A stretch of 64,000 bases of DNA from Bacteroides sp. 519 (lineage in GTDB: Bacteria; Bacteroidota; Bacteroidia; Bacteroidales; Bacteroidaceae): NCBI RefSeq assembly GCF_010500955.1, contig NZ_QVMJ01000013.1, positions 1 to 64,000 on the forward strand, written 5' to 3'. Of the stretch, positions 42,667-50,165 are shown piece by piece. Positions within the stretch are counted from its first letter, which is position 1; each line of letters opens with the position of its first letter. A program made the translations under genes and the position numbers. The notes under the pieces are model-generated. The model saw nothing but the letters and a program-made list of their open reading frames with translations. It ran no database searches and was not told the origin of the DNA.

Positions 42667-43668
42667 TTAATAGATATCTATTTGGTTCTCTTTTATTGTA
42701 TACGTAAAATTTTGATTGGTCGATACTACTTTCATTATCTCTTCAATGCTGTTATTGTAGAAATCGCCTCCAAATTTTCGTTGCTTCAATGCTTCGTTGT
42801 GAATCTGTATGGTTACTCCATAAGTGCGTTCCAGTACACAAACAATCTGTTCAAACGTTTCTGCCTCGAATGTCAGCTTGTTTTTTTGCCACCCAAAAGC
42901 ATTCTGAACTCCGCTTTGGTGTATGTTTATCTGGCCCGAGGCCCGATTATATATTGCCAGTTGGCCTGCTTCCATATCATAAGCATCGCCCAATTTGGGC
43001 AGTAGTTTTACTGCACCCTCAAGCAAGGCCACCTTAGTATCCCCCGTTTCGGGGTATGCATGAACGTTGAAGGTGGTACCCAGTACTTTAACAGCCATCT
43101 CGGAAGTTTCTACAATAAAGGGGCATTGGGCATTGGGGGCTACTTTAAACGAGGCTTCGCCCAGCAGGCTTACCCTTCTTTCGGTCTTGCCAAACTTGGG
43201 TGGAAAAACAAGACTGGAGCCTGCGTTAAGCCATACCACAGTTCCATCTGCCAATGTAGCTTGTGTTTTTGAACCGTTGGGAGCCTCAATACGCGATACC
43301 ATAACCGGATTGTTGAACAAACCGGCATATTGCAAAGCAAAGAATCCTAAAACTAAAAAAGGAAGCAACACGGCTGCAACAAACAAAGCACGACGCATGG
43401 TAGTGTTTTTTTGCACTACGGGCGATGGCTCCATGTGTACACGGCTTCTGAACAGTTGGTATGCCTTATCATTGTTAAACCGGTTCATGTTGCGGGTAAT
43501 TTCCATTGATTTCCAAACTTTTTCGAGCGATTTAAAATAGGCATAGTTGGCATCTGATGCCGCTATCCACTCCTCTAACTCCCTGCGCGAATCGTCGGAC
43601 AAGTTATTGGTGAAGTAATCTATAATCAGATTAAGCCAGTATTCTTCCTGTTGATTGATTGTACTCAT
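42667..43668 (-). CDS. FecR-family anti-sigma factor
   Basis: A 333-residue inner-membrane regulator. A cytoplasmic N-terminus (about 1-90) is followed by one membrane helix (RRALFVAAVLLPFLVLGFFALQ). The periplasmic FecR domain begins near residue 125 (SKTQATLADGTVVWLNAGSS; LLGEASFKV; VKVLGTTFNVHAY), and a C-terminal DUF4974 domain begins near 255 (LTFEAETFEQIVCVLERTYGV), which contacts the STN domain of SusC-type transporters. The ATG at 43668 (MSTINQQ) is preferred, with an alternative at 43683. It lies 65 bp downstream of the sigma gene and belongs to the same regulatory pair. Confidence 0.93.
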   Translation of the reverse strand: MSTINQQEEYWLNLIIDYFTNNLSDDSRRELEEWIAASDANYAYFKSLEKVWKSMEITRNMNRFNNDKAYQLFRSRVHMEPSPVVQKNTTMRRALFVAAVLLPFLVLGFFALQYAGLFNNPVMVSRIEAPNGSKTQATLADGTVVWLNAGSSLVFPPKFGKTERRVSLLGEASFKVAPNAQCPFIVETSEMAVKVLGTTFNVHAYPETGDTKVALLEGAVKLLPKLGDAYDMEAGQLAIYNRASGQINIHQSGVQNAFGWQKNKLTFEAETFEQIVCVLERTYGVTIQIHNEALKQRKFGGDFYNNSIEEIMKVVSTNQNFTYTIKENQIDIY

Positions 43669-43733
43669 AATTTGCTTATACATTTAATAGACAAGTGATA
43701 CGAAAAAAAGGGTAAACTAAAACTCGGTTTTTT

Positions 43734-44330
43734 TTAAAGAAAAAGAGAAAATAGCACCAAGATGGTAATCAGATACTCTTTTAATTCATCGCGTAAACGC
43801 GCCAGGGCCGACTTTATGTGGTATTTAACAACATCGACCGAGGTACCGGTTTGCTGTGCAATTTCTTGGTATTTTAAGTTCGAAAAGCGACTCAACAAAA
43901 AGATATGCCGGGTTTGTTGGGGTAGTTTGTTTAATGCCCGGGTAATCTTCACGTCCAATTCTTTTTCGAGCAAAGCGGTGAGGGGATACTCTGTTTGCGC
44001 TTCGTAATTTAATTGGCGTTCGTTTAGTTTTTCGGTAGTATGATTGATAAGCGCTTGCTGCCTGTGTTGAAACTCCAGGTAATTGAGGCACCTGTTTTTT
44101 ACAGCCGTTAAAAGATAGTTTCGCAAAGATTGCGTTATTGTAAGCGTTTGGCGGTTTTGCCAGATGTGAAAAATAACATCGCCAACAATTGTTTCTGCCA
44201 TAAAATCATCTGGTACATACTGTGCCGCAAACATACACAACGCTTGGTAGTGGGTGTTGTAAATGTATTTATAGGCTTCTTCGCAACCTGCCGCAAGGCC
44301 TTCAATGATTGCTTTTTCAGTGTCAGTCAT
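43734..44330 (-). CDS. ECF RNA polymerase sigma factor (SusC/FecR-linked)
   Basis: A 198-residue ECF sigma factor. Region 2 is at about 20-85 (YKYIYNTHYQALCMFAAQYVP; DVIFHIWQNR) and region 4.2 at about 120-185 (LPQQTRHIFLLSRFSNLKYQEI; VVKYHIKSALARLRDEL). The C-terminal tail is hydrophobic (YLITILVLFSLFL), which is frequent in Bacteroidota members. It starts the locus and is probably freed from FecR when the SusC protein binds glycan. Upstream are a palindromic array and the divergent radA gene. Confidence 0.93.
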   Translation of the reverse strand: MTDTEKAIIEGLAAGCEEAYKYIYNTHYQALCMFAAQYVPDDFMAETIVGDVIFHIWQNRQTLTITQSLRNYLLTAVKNRCLNYLEFQHRQQALINHTTEKLNERQLNYEAQTEYPLTALLEKELDVKITRALNKLPQQTRHIFLLSRFSNLKYQEIAQQTGTSVDVVKYHIKSALARLRDELKEYLITILVLFSLFL

Positions 44331-44464
44331 AGCTTATGTAGAATTTAGAAACAGGTTATTGATGGCGTAAAGATAGTATCTTTATTGAAAATGAACTATG
44401 TTTTGTTTGCAATTGCACCAGCATATGTTTGTTATTGCACTAGTATATGTTTACTTTTGTACTG

Positions 44465-44596
44465 GAATAAGCTTTGGAACACCCGGGTGTACAGTCTCTG
44501 AACACCCGGGTGTAAACAACCTGTACACCCGGGTGTAAAGGGACTGTACATCCGGGTGTACAAAGGGTGAAGACCCGGGTGTTCCAAAGCTTATTC
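44465..44596 (+). repeat. Array of five ACACCCGGGTGT palindromes inside a long inverted repeat
   Basis: Five copies of the palindrome acacccgggtgt (one is acatccgggtgt, one begins gacccggg) occur near 44479, 44502, 44525, 44548 and 44571, at a period of about 23 bp. The outer arms gaataagctttggaac (44465-44480) and gttccaaagcttattc (44581-44596) are perfect complements. The element fills most of the divergent gap between the sigma factor and radA genes; the rest (44331-44464) is A/T-rich with no gene. Linkers differ between copies. Confidence 0.85.
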
Positions 44597-44651
44597 TTAT
44601 AGCTTTTCGAAGGTATTCAATAAGGATATCACAAAAAACAAATAAGAGTTT

Positions 44652-46019
44652 ATGGCAAAAGAAAGAACAGTTTATGTTTGTTCCAATTGCGGTCAGGACT
44701 CTCCCAAATGGGTAGGGAAATGTCAGGCTTGTGGACAGTGGAATACATACGTTGAGGAAATTGTGCGGAAAGAACCAGCAAACAGGCGCGTGGTGTCGGG
44801 GATTGAAACGGCAAAAGCCCGTCCGGTTACCCTGAGCGAGATTGAAGCAGGCGACGAAACCCGCATAGATATGAACGATGAAGAGTTGAACCGCGTATTG
44901 GGTGGCGGACTTGTTCCGGGTTCGCTTGTATTGATTGGAGGCGAACCGGGCATTGGTAAATCTACACTGGTACTGCAAACGGTTCTTCGGATGCCCGATA
45001 AACGGATTCTATATGTATCGGGTGAGGAGAGTGCGCGACAGCTAAAACTCCGTGCCGACCGTTTGAGCAAGGCATCGAGCAACTGTTTGATTGTGTGCGA
45101 AACATCGCTGGAACAGATTTATGTGCATATAAAAAATACAAATCCGGAGTTGGTTATCATCGACTCTATTCAAACTATTTCTACCGAAAGTATCGAATCT
45201 TCGCCGGGAAGCATATCGCAGGTGCGCGAATGTTCGGCTTCAATCCTAAGGTTTGCCAAAGAAACGCATATTCCGGTGTTGCTTATCGGCCATATAAATA
45301 AGGAGGGTAGCATTGCCGGTCCTAAGGTGCTGGAGCATATTGTGGATACGGTTTTGCAGTTCGAAGGCGATCAACATTATATGTACCGTATATTGCGAAG
45401 CATCAAAAACCGCTTTGGTAGCACAGCCGAGTTGGGTATTTACGAGATGCGGCAGGATGGCTTGCGACAGGTAAGTAACCCATCGGAACTGCTTCTTTCG
45501 CAAGATCATGAGGGGATGAGTGGTGTGGCCATTGCGTCGGCCATTGAGGGTGTTCGCCCGTTCCTTATTGAAACGCAAGCGCTGGTAAGCTCGGCAGTGT
45601 ATGGTAATCCGCAGCGGTCGGCCACGGGATTCGATATCAGGAGGATGAATATGTTGTTGGCGGTGTTGGAAAAACGTGTGGGTTTCAAGCTGGCACAAAA
45701 GGATGTTTTCTTGAATATAGCAGGTGGTTTGCGGGTAAACGACCCAGCAATAGACCTGGCGGTGATAAGTGCGATTCTTTCTTCGAATATGGATGTAGGG
45801 ATTGAATCGGGCGTTTGTATGGCCGGGGAGATAGGTTTATCGGGTGAGATTCGTCCGGTTGGGCGTATTGAACAACGGATTGGCGAGGCGGAGAAGCTAG
45901 GGTTCAGGCGGTTTATCTTGCCTAAGTCGAATTTGCAAGGGATAGATAAGAAGAGGTTGAAAATAGAATTGGTGCCGGTGAAGAAGGTGGAGGAGGCGTT
46001 TAGGGTGCTCTTCGGGTGA
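44652..46019 (+). CDS. radA: DNA repair protein RadA
   Basis: A 455-residue RadA (Sms), a branch-migration ATPase acting in recombinational repair. The N-terminal zinc finger has Cys10, Cys13, Cys24 and Cys27 (CSNCGQ, CQACGQW). Walker A GGEPGIGKST begins near residue 96, the RadA-specific KNRFGSTAELG lies near 253, and the Lon-like C-terminal domain (about 290-455) includes DPAIDLAVISAILSS. Length and motif order are normal. The gene is divergent from the ECF sigma gene, and a decamer inverted-repeat cassette with the GxxExxY gene follows its stop. Confidence 0.96.
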   Translation: MAKERTVYVCSNCGQDSPKWVGKCQACGQWNTYVEEIVRKEPANRRVVSGIETAKARPVTLSEIEAGDETRIDMNDEELNRVLGGGLVPGSLVLIGGEPGIGKSTLVLQTVLRMPDKRILYVSGEESARQLKLRADRLSKASSNCLIVCETSLEQIYVHIKNTNPELVIIDSIQTISTESIESSPGSISQVRECSASILRFAKETHIPVLLIGHINKEGSIAGPKVLEHIVDTVLQFEGDQHYMYRILRSIKNRFGSTAELGIYEMRQDGLRQVSNPSELLLSQDHEGMSGVAIASAIEGVRPFLIETQALVSSAVYGNPQRSATGFDIRRMNMLLAVLEKRVGFKLAQKDVFLNIAGGLRVNDPAIDLAVISAILSSNMDVGIESGVCMAGEIGLSGEIRPVGRIEQRIGEAEKLGFRRFILPKSNLQGIDKKRLKIELVPVKKVEEAFRVLFG

Positions 46020-46060
46020 TTTTTTTGAAACGCTGAGTTTCGCTAAGTTTCGCGGAGTTT
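46019..46060 (+). repeat. Left arm of decamer inverted repeat around the GxxExxY gene
   Basis: After the radA stop comes ttttttgaaacgctgag, then tttcgctaag and tttcgcggag, that is phased 10-mers of the form TTTCGCNNAG. Its complement (cttagcgtttcaaaaaa with ctccgcgtaa words) lies at 46473-46513. The pair encloses exactly one gene. Confidence 0.75.
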
Positions 46061-46079
46061 TTAATTTTAATTATTAGTT

Positions 46080-46466
46080 ATGGTTGAAGTAGATAAAGAT
46101 ACGAACGATTTAGGATATAAGGTGATGGGATTGGCTTATAAAGTGCATACAACTTTGGGACCAGGATTATTGGAAAGTGCATATGAAGCATGCCTTTGTC
46201 ATGAATTGGAGAAAGAAAAGATACCGTTTGAAAGACAAAAAGAACTGCCTATTGTTTATGATGGTAAGAAACTGGATTGTGGATATAGAATTGATATATT
46301 AGTGGCAAATAAAATTATTTTAGAACTCAAAACAGTAGAAATACTACAGCCAATTCATACTGCTCAACTCATGACTTATCTTAGATTAAGCAAATTACAT
46401 ATAGGCTATTTAATAAACTTTTATTCAACTAGCCTTAAGTATGGCATAAAAAGATATATACTATAA
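46080..46466 (+). CDS. GxxExxY protein (PD-(D/E)XK-like)
   Basis: A 128-residue protein of the GxxExxY family: the name motif is GLLESAY (residues 29-35). Later residues GYRIDILV and IILELKTVE supply the D...ExK pattern of the nuclease-like fold assigned to the family. The function of these small proteins is not established. The gene is intact, has no close partner, and is enclosed by inverted decamer repeats (46019-46060 and 46473-46513), which gives the look of a cassette between radA and the FAD oxidoreductase gene. Its A/T-richness exceeds that of both neighbours, suggesting a separate history. Confidence 0.88.
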   Translation: MVEVDKDTNDLGYKVMGLAYKVHTTLGPGLLESAYEACLCHELEKEKIPFERQKELPIVYDGKKLDCGYRIDILVANKIILELKTVEILQPIHTAQLMTYLRLSKLHIGYLINFYSTSLKYGIKRYIL

Positions 46467-46472
46467 AATAAT

Positions 46473-46513
46473 AAACTCCGCGTAACTCCGCGTAACTTAG
46501 CGTTTCAAAAAAA
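46473..46513 (+). repeat. Right arm of decamer inverted repeat around the GxxExxY gene
   Basis: aaactccgcg, taactccgcg and taacttagcg are phased 10-mers followed by tttcaaaaaaaa. They are complementary to the left arm at 46019-46060 with few mismatches. The arm ends 2 bp before the ATG of the FAD oxidoreductase gene, so it forms that gene's immediate leader. Confidence 0.75.
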
Positions 46514-46515
46514 AT

Positions 46516-48072
46516 ATGATACAAGAAATCCAACTACGCCTACTCCCCCAGCAAGCAGCAAGCGAGCGGGACATCAAACAATACCTAATAGAAGAAAACG
46601 GTTTAAACAACAAAGACATCACCGCCATTCGCATACTAAAGCGGAGCATAGATGCCCGGCAACGAACCATCTTCATAAACCTGAAAGTACGCATCTATAT
46701 CAACGAGATGCCCGATAAAGAAGAGTACATCCGTACCGAGTACCCCAATGTAGAAGGCAAGCCTCAGGTAATTATTGTTGGTGCAGGTCCCGGCGGACTC
46801 TTTGCCGCCCTGCGACTCATTGAAGCAGGCATCCGCCCAATCATTGTAGAACGGGGAAAAGATGTGCACGAGCGCCGGAAAGATATTGCCCTCATCAGCA
46901 CAGAACATACAGTAAACCCCGAATCGAACTACTCCTTTGGAGAGGGTGGGGCAGGAGCCTTCTCCGATGGAAAACTGTACACCCGTAGCAAAAAGCGAGG
47001 CAATGTAGATAAAATACTCAATGTGTTTTGCCAACACGGAGCATCATCTAATATCCTTGTTGATGCACATCCGCATATCGGAACCGATAAACTTCCCCGC
47101 GTGATTGAGAATATGCGCAACACCATTATAGCATGTGGTGGCGAAGTACACTTCAATACCCGCATGGATAGCCTTATCATCCGGAACGGAAAAGTAGAAG
47201 GCATTGAAACAAATACCGGAAACACCTTTATGGGACCCGTTATTCTGGCTACCGGACATTCTGCCCGCGATGTTTACAACTGGCTGTTCAATAACAATGT
47301 AACCATGGAAGCTAAAGGTATTGCCGTAGGTGTACGTCTTGAACACCCGGCACACCTTATCGACCAGATACAATACCACAACAAAGAAGGACGCGGCAAA
47401 TATCTGCCCGCTGCCGAGTATAGCTTTGTGACTCAGGCAGAAGGCCGTGGCGTTTATAGTTTCTGTATGTGTCCCGGTGGATTTGTGGTTCCCGCCGCCA
47501 GTGGGCCCGAGCAGGTTGTGGTAAACGGTATGTCGCCCTCGAACCGCGGGTCGAAGTGGAGCAATTCGGGCATGGTGGTAGAGGTTCATCCGGAAGATAT
47601 AACTTCCTATGGTACCGGTATACTGGCAATGATGCAGTTTCAGCAAGAAATAGAAAGACAAAGTTGGTTGCAGGGAGGAATGAAACAAACAGCCCCGGCA
47701 CAACGCATGGTAGACTTTACCAAGAAGAAACTAAGTTTCGATTTACCCGAAAGCTCGTACAGTCCGGGATTGATATCGTCGCCCCTCCATTTCTGGTTAC
47801 CCGAGTTTGTTACTAAACGGTTAGCAGCCGGCTTTAATCAGTTTGGCCGTAACGCTCGTGGCTTTTTGACCAACGAAGCCGTTATGATTGGAGTTGAGAG
47901 CCGTACTTCGTCGCCCGTTCGTATTGTACGAGATAAAGATAGCTTGCAACATGTCACCATCAACGGATTGTTTCCGTGCGGCGAAGGTGCCGGATATGCA
48001 GGTGGAATCGTATCTGCCGGCATTGATGGAGAACGGTGTGCGGAGGCAGCAGTAGAATATATACAGATTTGA
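46516..48072 (+). CDS. FAD-dependent oxidoreductase (COG2509-type)
   Basis: A 518-residue flavoprotein. The dinucleotide-binding motif is at residues 88-107 (VGAGPGGLFAALRLIEAG), followed by the Glu-containing strand end IIVERGKDV. YSFGEGGAGAFSDGKLYTRS is a hallmark of the uncharacterised FAD-dependent dehydrogenase group COG2509. The first 80 residues form an N-terminal domain common in this group. It is probably cytosolic. The substrate is unknown, with suggested links to tRNA or ring-reduction chemistry unproven. The start codon directly abuts the right arm of the decamer repeat. The stop codon lies inside the next decamer hairpin. Confidence 0.85.
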   Translation: MIQEIQLRLLPQQAASERDIKQYLIEENGLNNKDITAIRILKRSIDARQRTIFINLKVRIYINEMPDKEEYIRTEYPNVEGKPQVIIVGAGPGGLFAALRLIEAGIRPIIVERGKDVHERRKDIALISTEHTVNPESNYSFGEGGAGAFSDGKLYTRSKKRGNVDKILNVFCQHGASSNILVDAHPHIGTDKLPRVIENMRNTIIACGGEVHFNTRMDSLIIRNGKVEGIETNTGNTFMGPVILATGHSARDVYNWLFNNNVTMEAKGIAVGVRLEHPAHLIDQIQYHNKEGRGKYLPAAEYSFVTQAEGRGVYSFCMCPGGFVVPAASGPEQVVVNGMSPSNRGSKWSNSGMVVEVHPEDITSYGTGILAMMQFQQEIERQSWLQGGMKQTAPAQRMVDFTKKKLSFDLPESSYSPGLISSPLHFWLPEFVTKRLAAGFNQFGRNARGFLTNEAVMIGVESRTSSPVRIVRDKDSLQHVTINGLFPCGEGAGYAGGIVSAGIDGERCAEAAVEYIQI

Positions 48073-48168
48073 AACGCAGATTAACGCGGATTAACGCAGA
48101 TTATATAATCTCAATTCACTACGATCTTAGAATAAAAATCTGCGTTAATCCGCGTTAATCCGCGTTTC
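48071..48168 (+). repeat. Gene-less decamer hairpin after the FAD oxidoreductase gene
   Basis: The left arm (48071-48102) is gaaacgcagatt, aacgcggatt, aacgcagatt; the right arm (48137-48168) is aatctgcgtt, aatccgcgtt, aatccgcgtttc. The arms complement each other almost fully around a 34-nt loop. The design (phased 10-mers ending in a tttcaaaaaa run) equals that of the repeat around the GxxExxY gene 1.6 kb upstream, but no gene is enclosed. Confidence 0.8.
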
Positions 48169-48183
48169 AAAAAAAGAATTAAC

Positions 48184-48747
48184 ATGGAAATAGCCATTAT
48201 CACCCCCGATACCCTTTCCGCCGTCGGACTACGGGAATTAATCAAATCCATTTGTGGGCAATGCATTGTTCGCACCTTCCCCGATTTCGGCACCTTTGCC
48301 GACGACACCCCCGATATGTACACCTGGTATTTTGTTTCATCGCAAACCTATGTACTATACAATGCCTTTTTTCAACCCCGGAAAGCCAAAACCGTTATTC
48401 TGATGCATGGGGTAGGAGGTACCGCTATGCCCCCGGGACATCATATCCTTAATATCTTCCTCCCGGAAATCCGCTTGAAAGCCGAACTGGAGAAATTTAT
48501 TTCGGGTAGCGCACGCCCCATCCGGCACGAGAACGGCGATAAAGACCTGTCCGACCGGGAAATTGAAGTGCTGGTACTGGTAAGCAAAGGATATATAAAT
48601 AAGGAAATAGCCGAAAAGCTGAATATATCACTAACAACAGTAATTACCCACCGCAAAAACATCACCGAAAAACTTGGAATAAAGTCGGTTTCCGGCTTAA
48701 CAATGTATGCCGTGATGAATGGTTATGTAGAGGCAGATAGCATATAA
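48184..48747 (+). CDS. Orphan LuxR-family regulator with degenerate receiver domain
   Basis: A 187-residue regulator. The C-terminal NarL/LuxR helix-turn-helix is at about 120-182 (LSDREIEVLVLVSKGYINKE; THRKNITEKLGI). The N-terminal 100 residues have the length of a receiver, but the strand that should carry the phosphoacceptor reads MYTWYFVSS and has no Asp. It is thus unlikely to be controlled by phosphorylation. No kinase is adjacent. Ligand or protein control, or constitutive activity, is possible. The ATG lies 15 bp after the decamer hairpin. Confidence 0.83.
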   Translation: MEIAIITPDTLSAVGLRELIKSICGQCIVRTFPDFGTFADDTPDMYTWYFVSSQTYVLYNAFFQPRKAKTVILMHGVGGTAMPPGHHILNIFLPEIRLKAELEKFISGSARPIRHENGDKDLSDREIEVLVLVSKGYINKEIAEKLNISLTTVITHRKNITEKLGIKSVSGLTMYAVMNGYVEADSI

Positions 48748-48765
48748 GCAGGTTATAATTACCAG

Positions 48766-48820
48766 ATTGTACTTTTGAAAGAACAATTTTAGGGGAAAAA
48801 CGTTCTTTTGAAAGTACAAT
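48766..48820 (+). repeat. Inverted repeat overlapping the AAA ATPase promoter region
   Basis: attgtacttttgaaagaac (48766-48784) and gttcttttgaaagtacaat (48802-48820) pair over attgtacttt/aaagtacaat and gaac/gttc, leaving a central mismatch because the inner cttttgaaag word is directly repeated. A -7 box TAtaTTTG (48825-48832) follows, 15 bp before the ATG at 48848. The element could serve as an operator. Confidence 0.6.
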
Positions 48821-48847
48821 TTAGTATATTTGTAGAAAGCATTTATT

Positions 48848-50041
48848 ATGGACTCATTAATTGGACATTACAATCGTTTACTGAATGCAGTAAACACAAC
48901 TTATCATCGTTATTTATATAATGAAATAAACTGGAACAATCGTCTTATCGCTATTACTGGTGCCAGAGGAACGGGGAAAACAACCATGCTATTACAATAT
49001 ATAAAGAAAAACTTCCCCGATCGTAGTAAGGCAATCTATATCAGTCTTGATAACATTTGGTTTACAAAGAACTCTTTATCCGATTTGGTTAATCAGTTTC
49101 AAGCCTATGGTGGCACACATCTATTTCTGGACGAGGTACATCGTTATCCAACTTGGTCTATCGAAATAAAGAACATATACGATAGTTATCCCGATTTACA
49201 TGTTGTTTTTACTGGTTCCTCTATTTTGGAAATCTATAAATCGAATGCCGATTTATCGCGCAGAGCCATTAGCTATCATCTGTGTGGGCTATCTTTCCGC
49301 GAATTCTTGGCTTTCGAAAACATACTAAATATAGAACCGTTGCCGCTAAACGATATTCTTCAAAAGCATCAAACCATTGCCGGCGATATTACTTCAAAGA
49401 TTAAAATACTTCCTGAGTATAAGAAATATATTCAATATGGATATTACCCATTCTATAAAGAAGGAGTGAAAGATTATCCATTACGTTTGCAAAATATCAT
49501 CAATACAATTCTGGAGAATGACCTTCCCGCAGTAGAAAAGGTGGAATATGTAACCATTCAGAAAATAAAGAAGATGCTAATGATAGTTTCTTCATTGGTT
49601 CCTTTCTCGCCTAACATAACTAAGTTGAGTACAGAAATAGAGGCGAACCGGGCAAATACACTTCGTTATTTGGGCTATTTAGAAAAAGCAGGTTTAATAA
49701 TTTCATATCTTTCCCCTCAAAAGGGAATGAGTTCAATGAACAAACCAAATAAAATATATCTGGATAATACAAACTTGCTTTATGCTTTATCCGAATCGAA
49801 TGTAAATCAGGGTAATATTCGTGAGACTTTCTTTGCAAACCAAATGCGCGTTTTACACAAACTAAATACATCTAATCAAGGCGATTTTGTAGCAGATGAT
49901 ATATTTACTTTCGAAATTGGTGGTGTAAATAAGAACTTTAATCAGATAAAGGATTTGAGCAATAGTTTTGTGGCTATAGATGATATTGAAACCGGATTTG
50001 GTAACCGAATCCCTTTGTGGATGTTCGGACTTCTTTATTAA
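48848..50041 (+). CDS. ATP-binding protein (AAA_14 / DUF4143 family)
   Basis: A 397-residue ATPase with Walker A GARGTGKTT (38-46), a Walker B-like THLFLDEVHR (about 97-106), and GSSILEIYKS as sensor region. The C-terminal half resembles the DUF4143/winged-helix part (ANTLRYLGYLEKAGLIISYL; NKIYLDNTNLLYAL). Such STAND-like archaeal-type ATPases are numerous in Bacteroidota and behave like mobile accessory genes. Functions are unknown, though some act in toxin-antitoxin-like settings. It is preceded by its own inverted repeat and -7 box and has no operon partner. Confidence 0.85.
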   Translation: MDSLIGHYNRLLNAVNTTYHRYLYNEINWNNRLIAITGARGTGKTTMLLQYIKKNFPDRSKAIYISLDNIWFTKNSLSDLVNQFQAYGGTHLFLDEVHRYPTWSIEIKNIYDSYPDLHVVFTGSSILEIYKSNADLSRRAISYHLCGLSFREFLAFENILNIEPLPLNDILQKHQTIAGDITSKIKILPEYKKYIQYGYYPFYKEGVKDYPLRLQNIINTILENDLPAVEKVEYVTIQKIKKMLMIVSSLVPFSPNITKLSTEIEANRANTLRYLGYLEKAGLIISYLSPQKGMSSMNKPNKIYLDNTNLLYALSESNVNQGNIRETFFANQMRVLHKLNTSNQGDFVADDIFTFEIGGVNKNFNQIKDLSNSFVAIDDIETGFGNRIPLWMFGLLY

Positions 50042-50125
50042 ATATTCATCATATATCCTAATAAATTAGGATTGCGCAGGTAATGGAATTGCCGTTACTT
50101 TGCAGGCGAAAATTAAACAATGTAG

Positions 50126-50146
50126 GGATACCCCTTGTGGGTATCC
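50126..50146 (+). promoter_or_regulatory. Hairpin in the leader of the TonB receptor gene
   Basis: ggataccc (50126-50133) pairs with gggtatcc (50139-50146) around cttgt, 19 nt before the ATG at 50166. It could influence translation or be a small REP-type palindrome. No T-tract follows. Confidence 0.45.
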
Positions 50147-50165
50147 TTGTGATATTAAGAAACAA

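Noticed and set aside
44331..44651. tRNA or small RNA gene in the sigma/radA gap
   Set aside because: The palindromes do not fold as a cloverleaf, there is no T-loop (ttcraatc) and the gap is accounted for by the array. No tRNA or rRNA gene was recognised anywhere in the window.
47044..47703. 219-aa minus-strand frame inside the FAD oxidoreductase gene
   Set aside because: It is fully antisense to a well-supported gene with strong motifs, and the product has no recognisable pattern.
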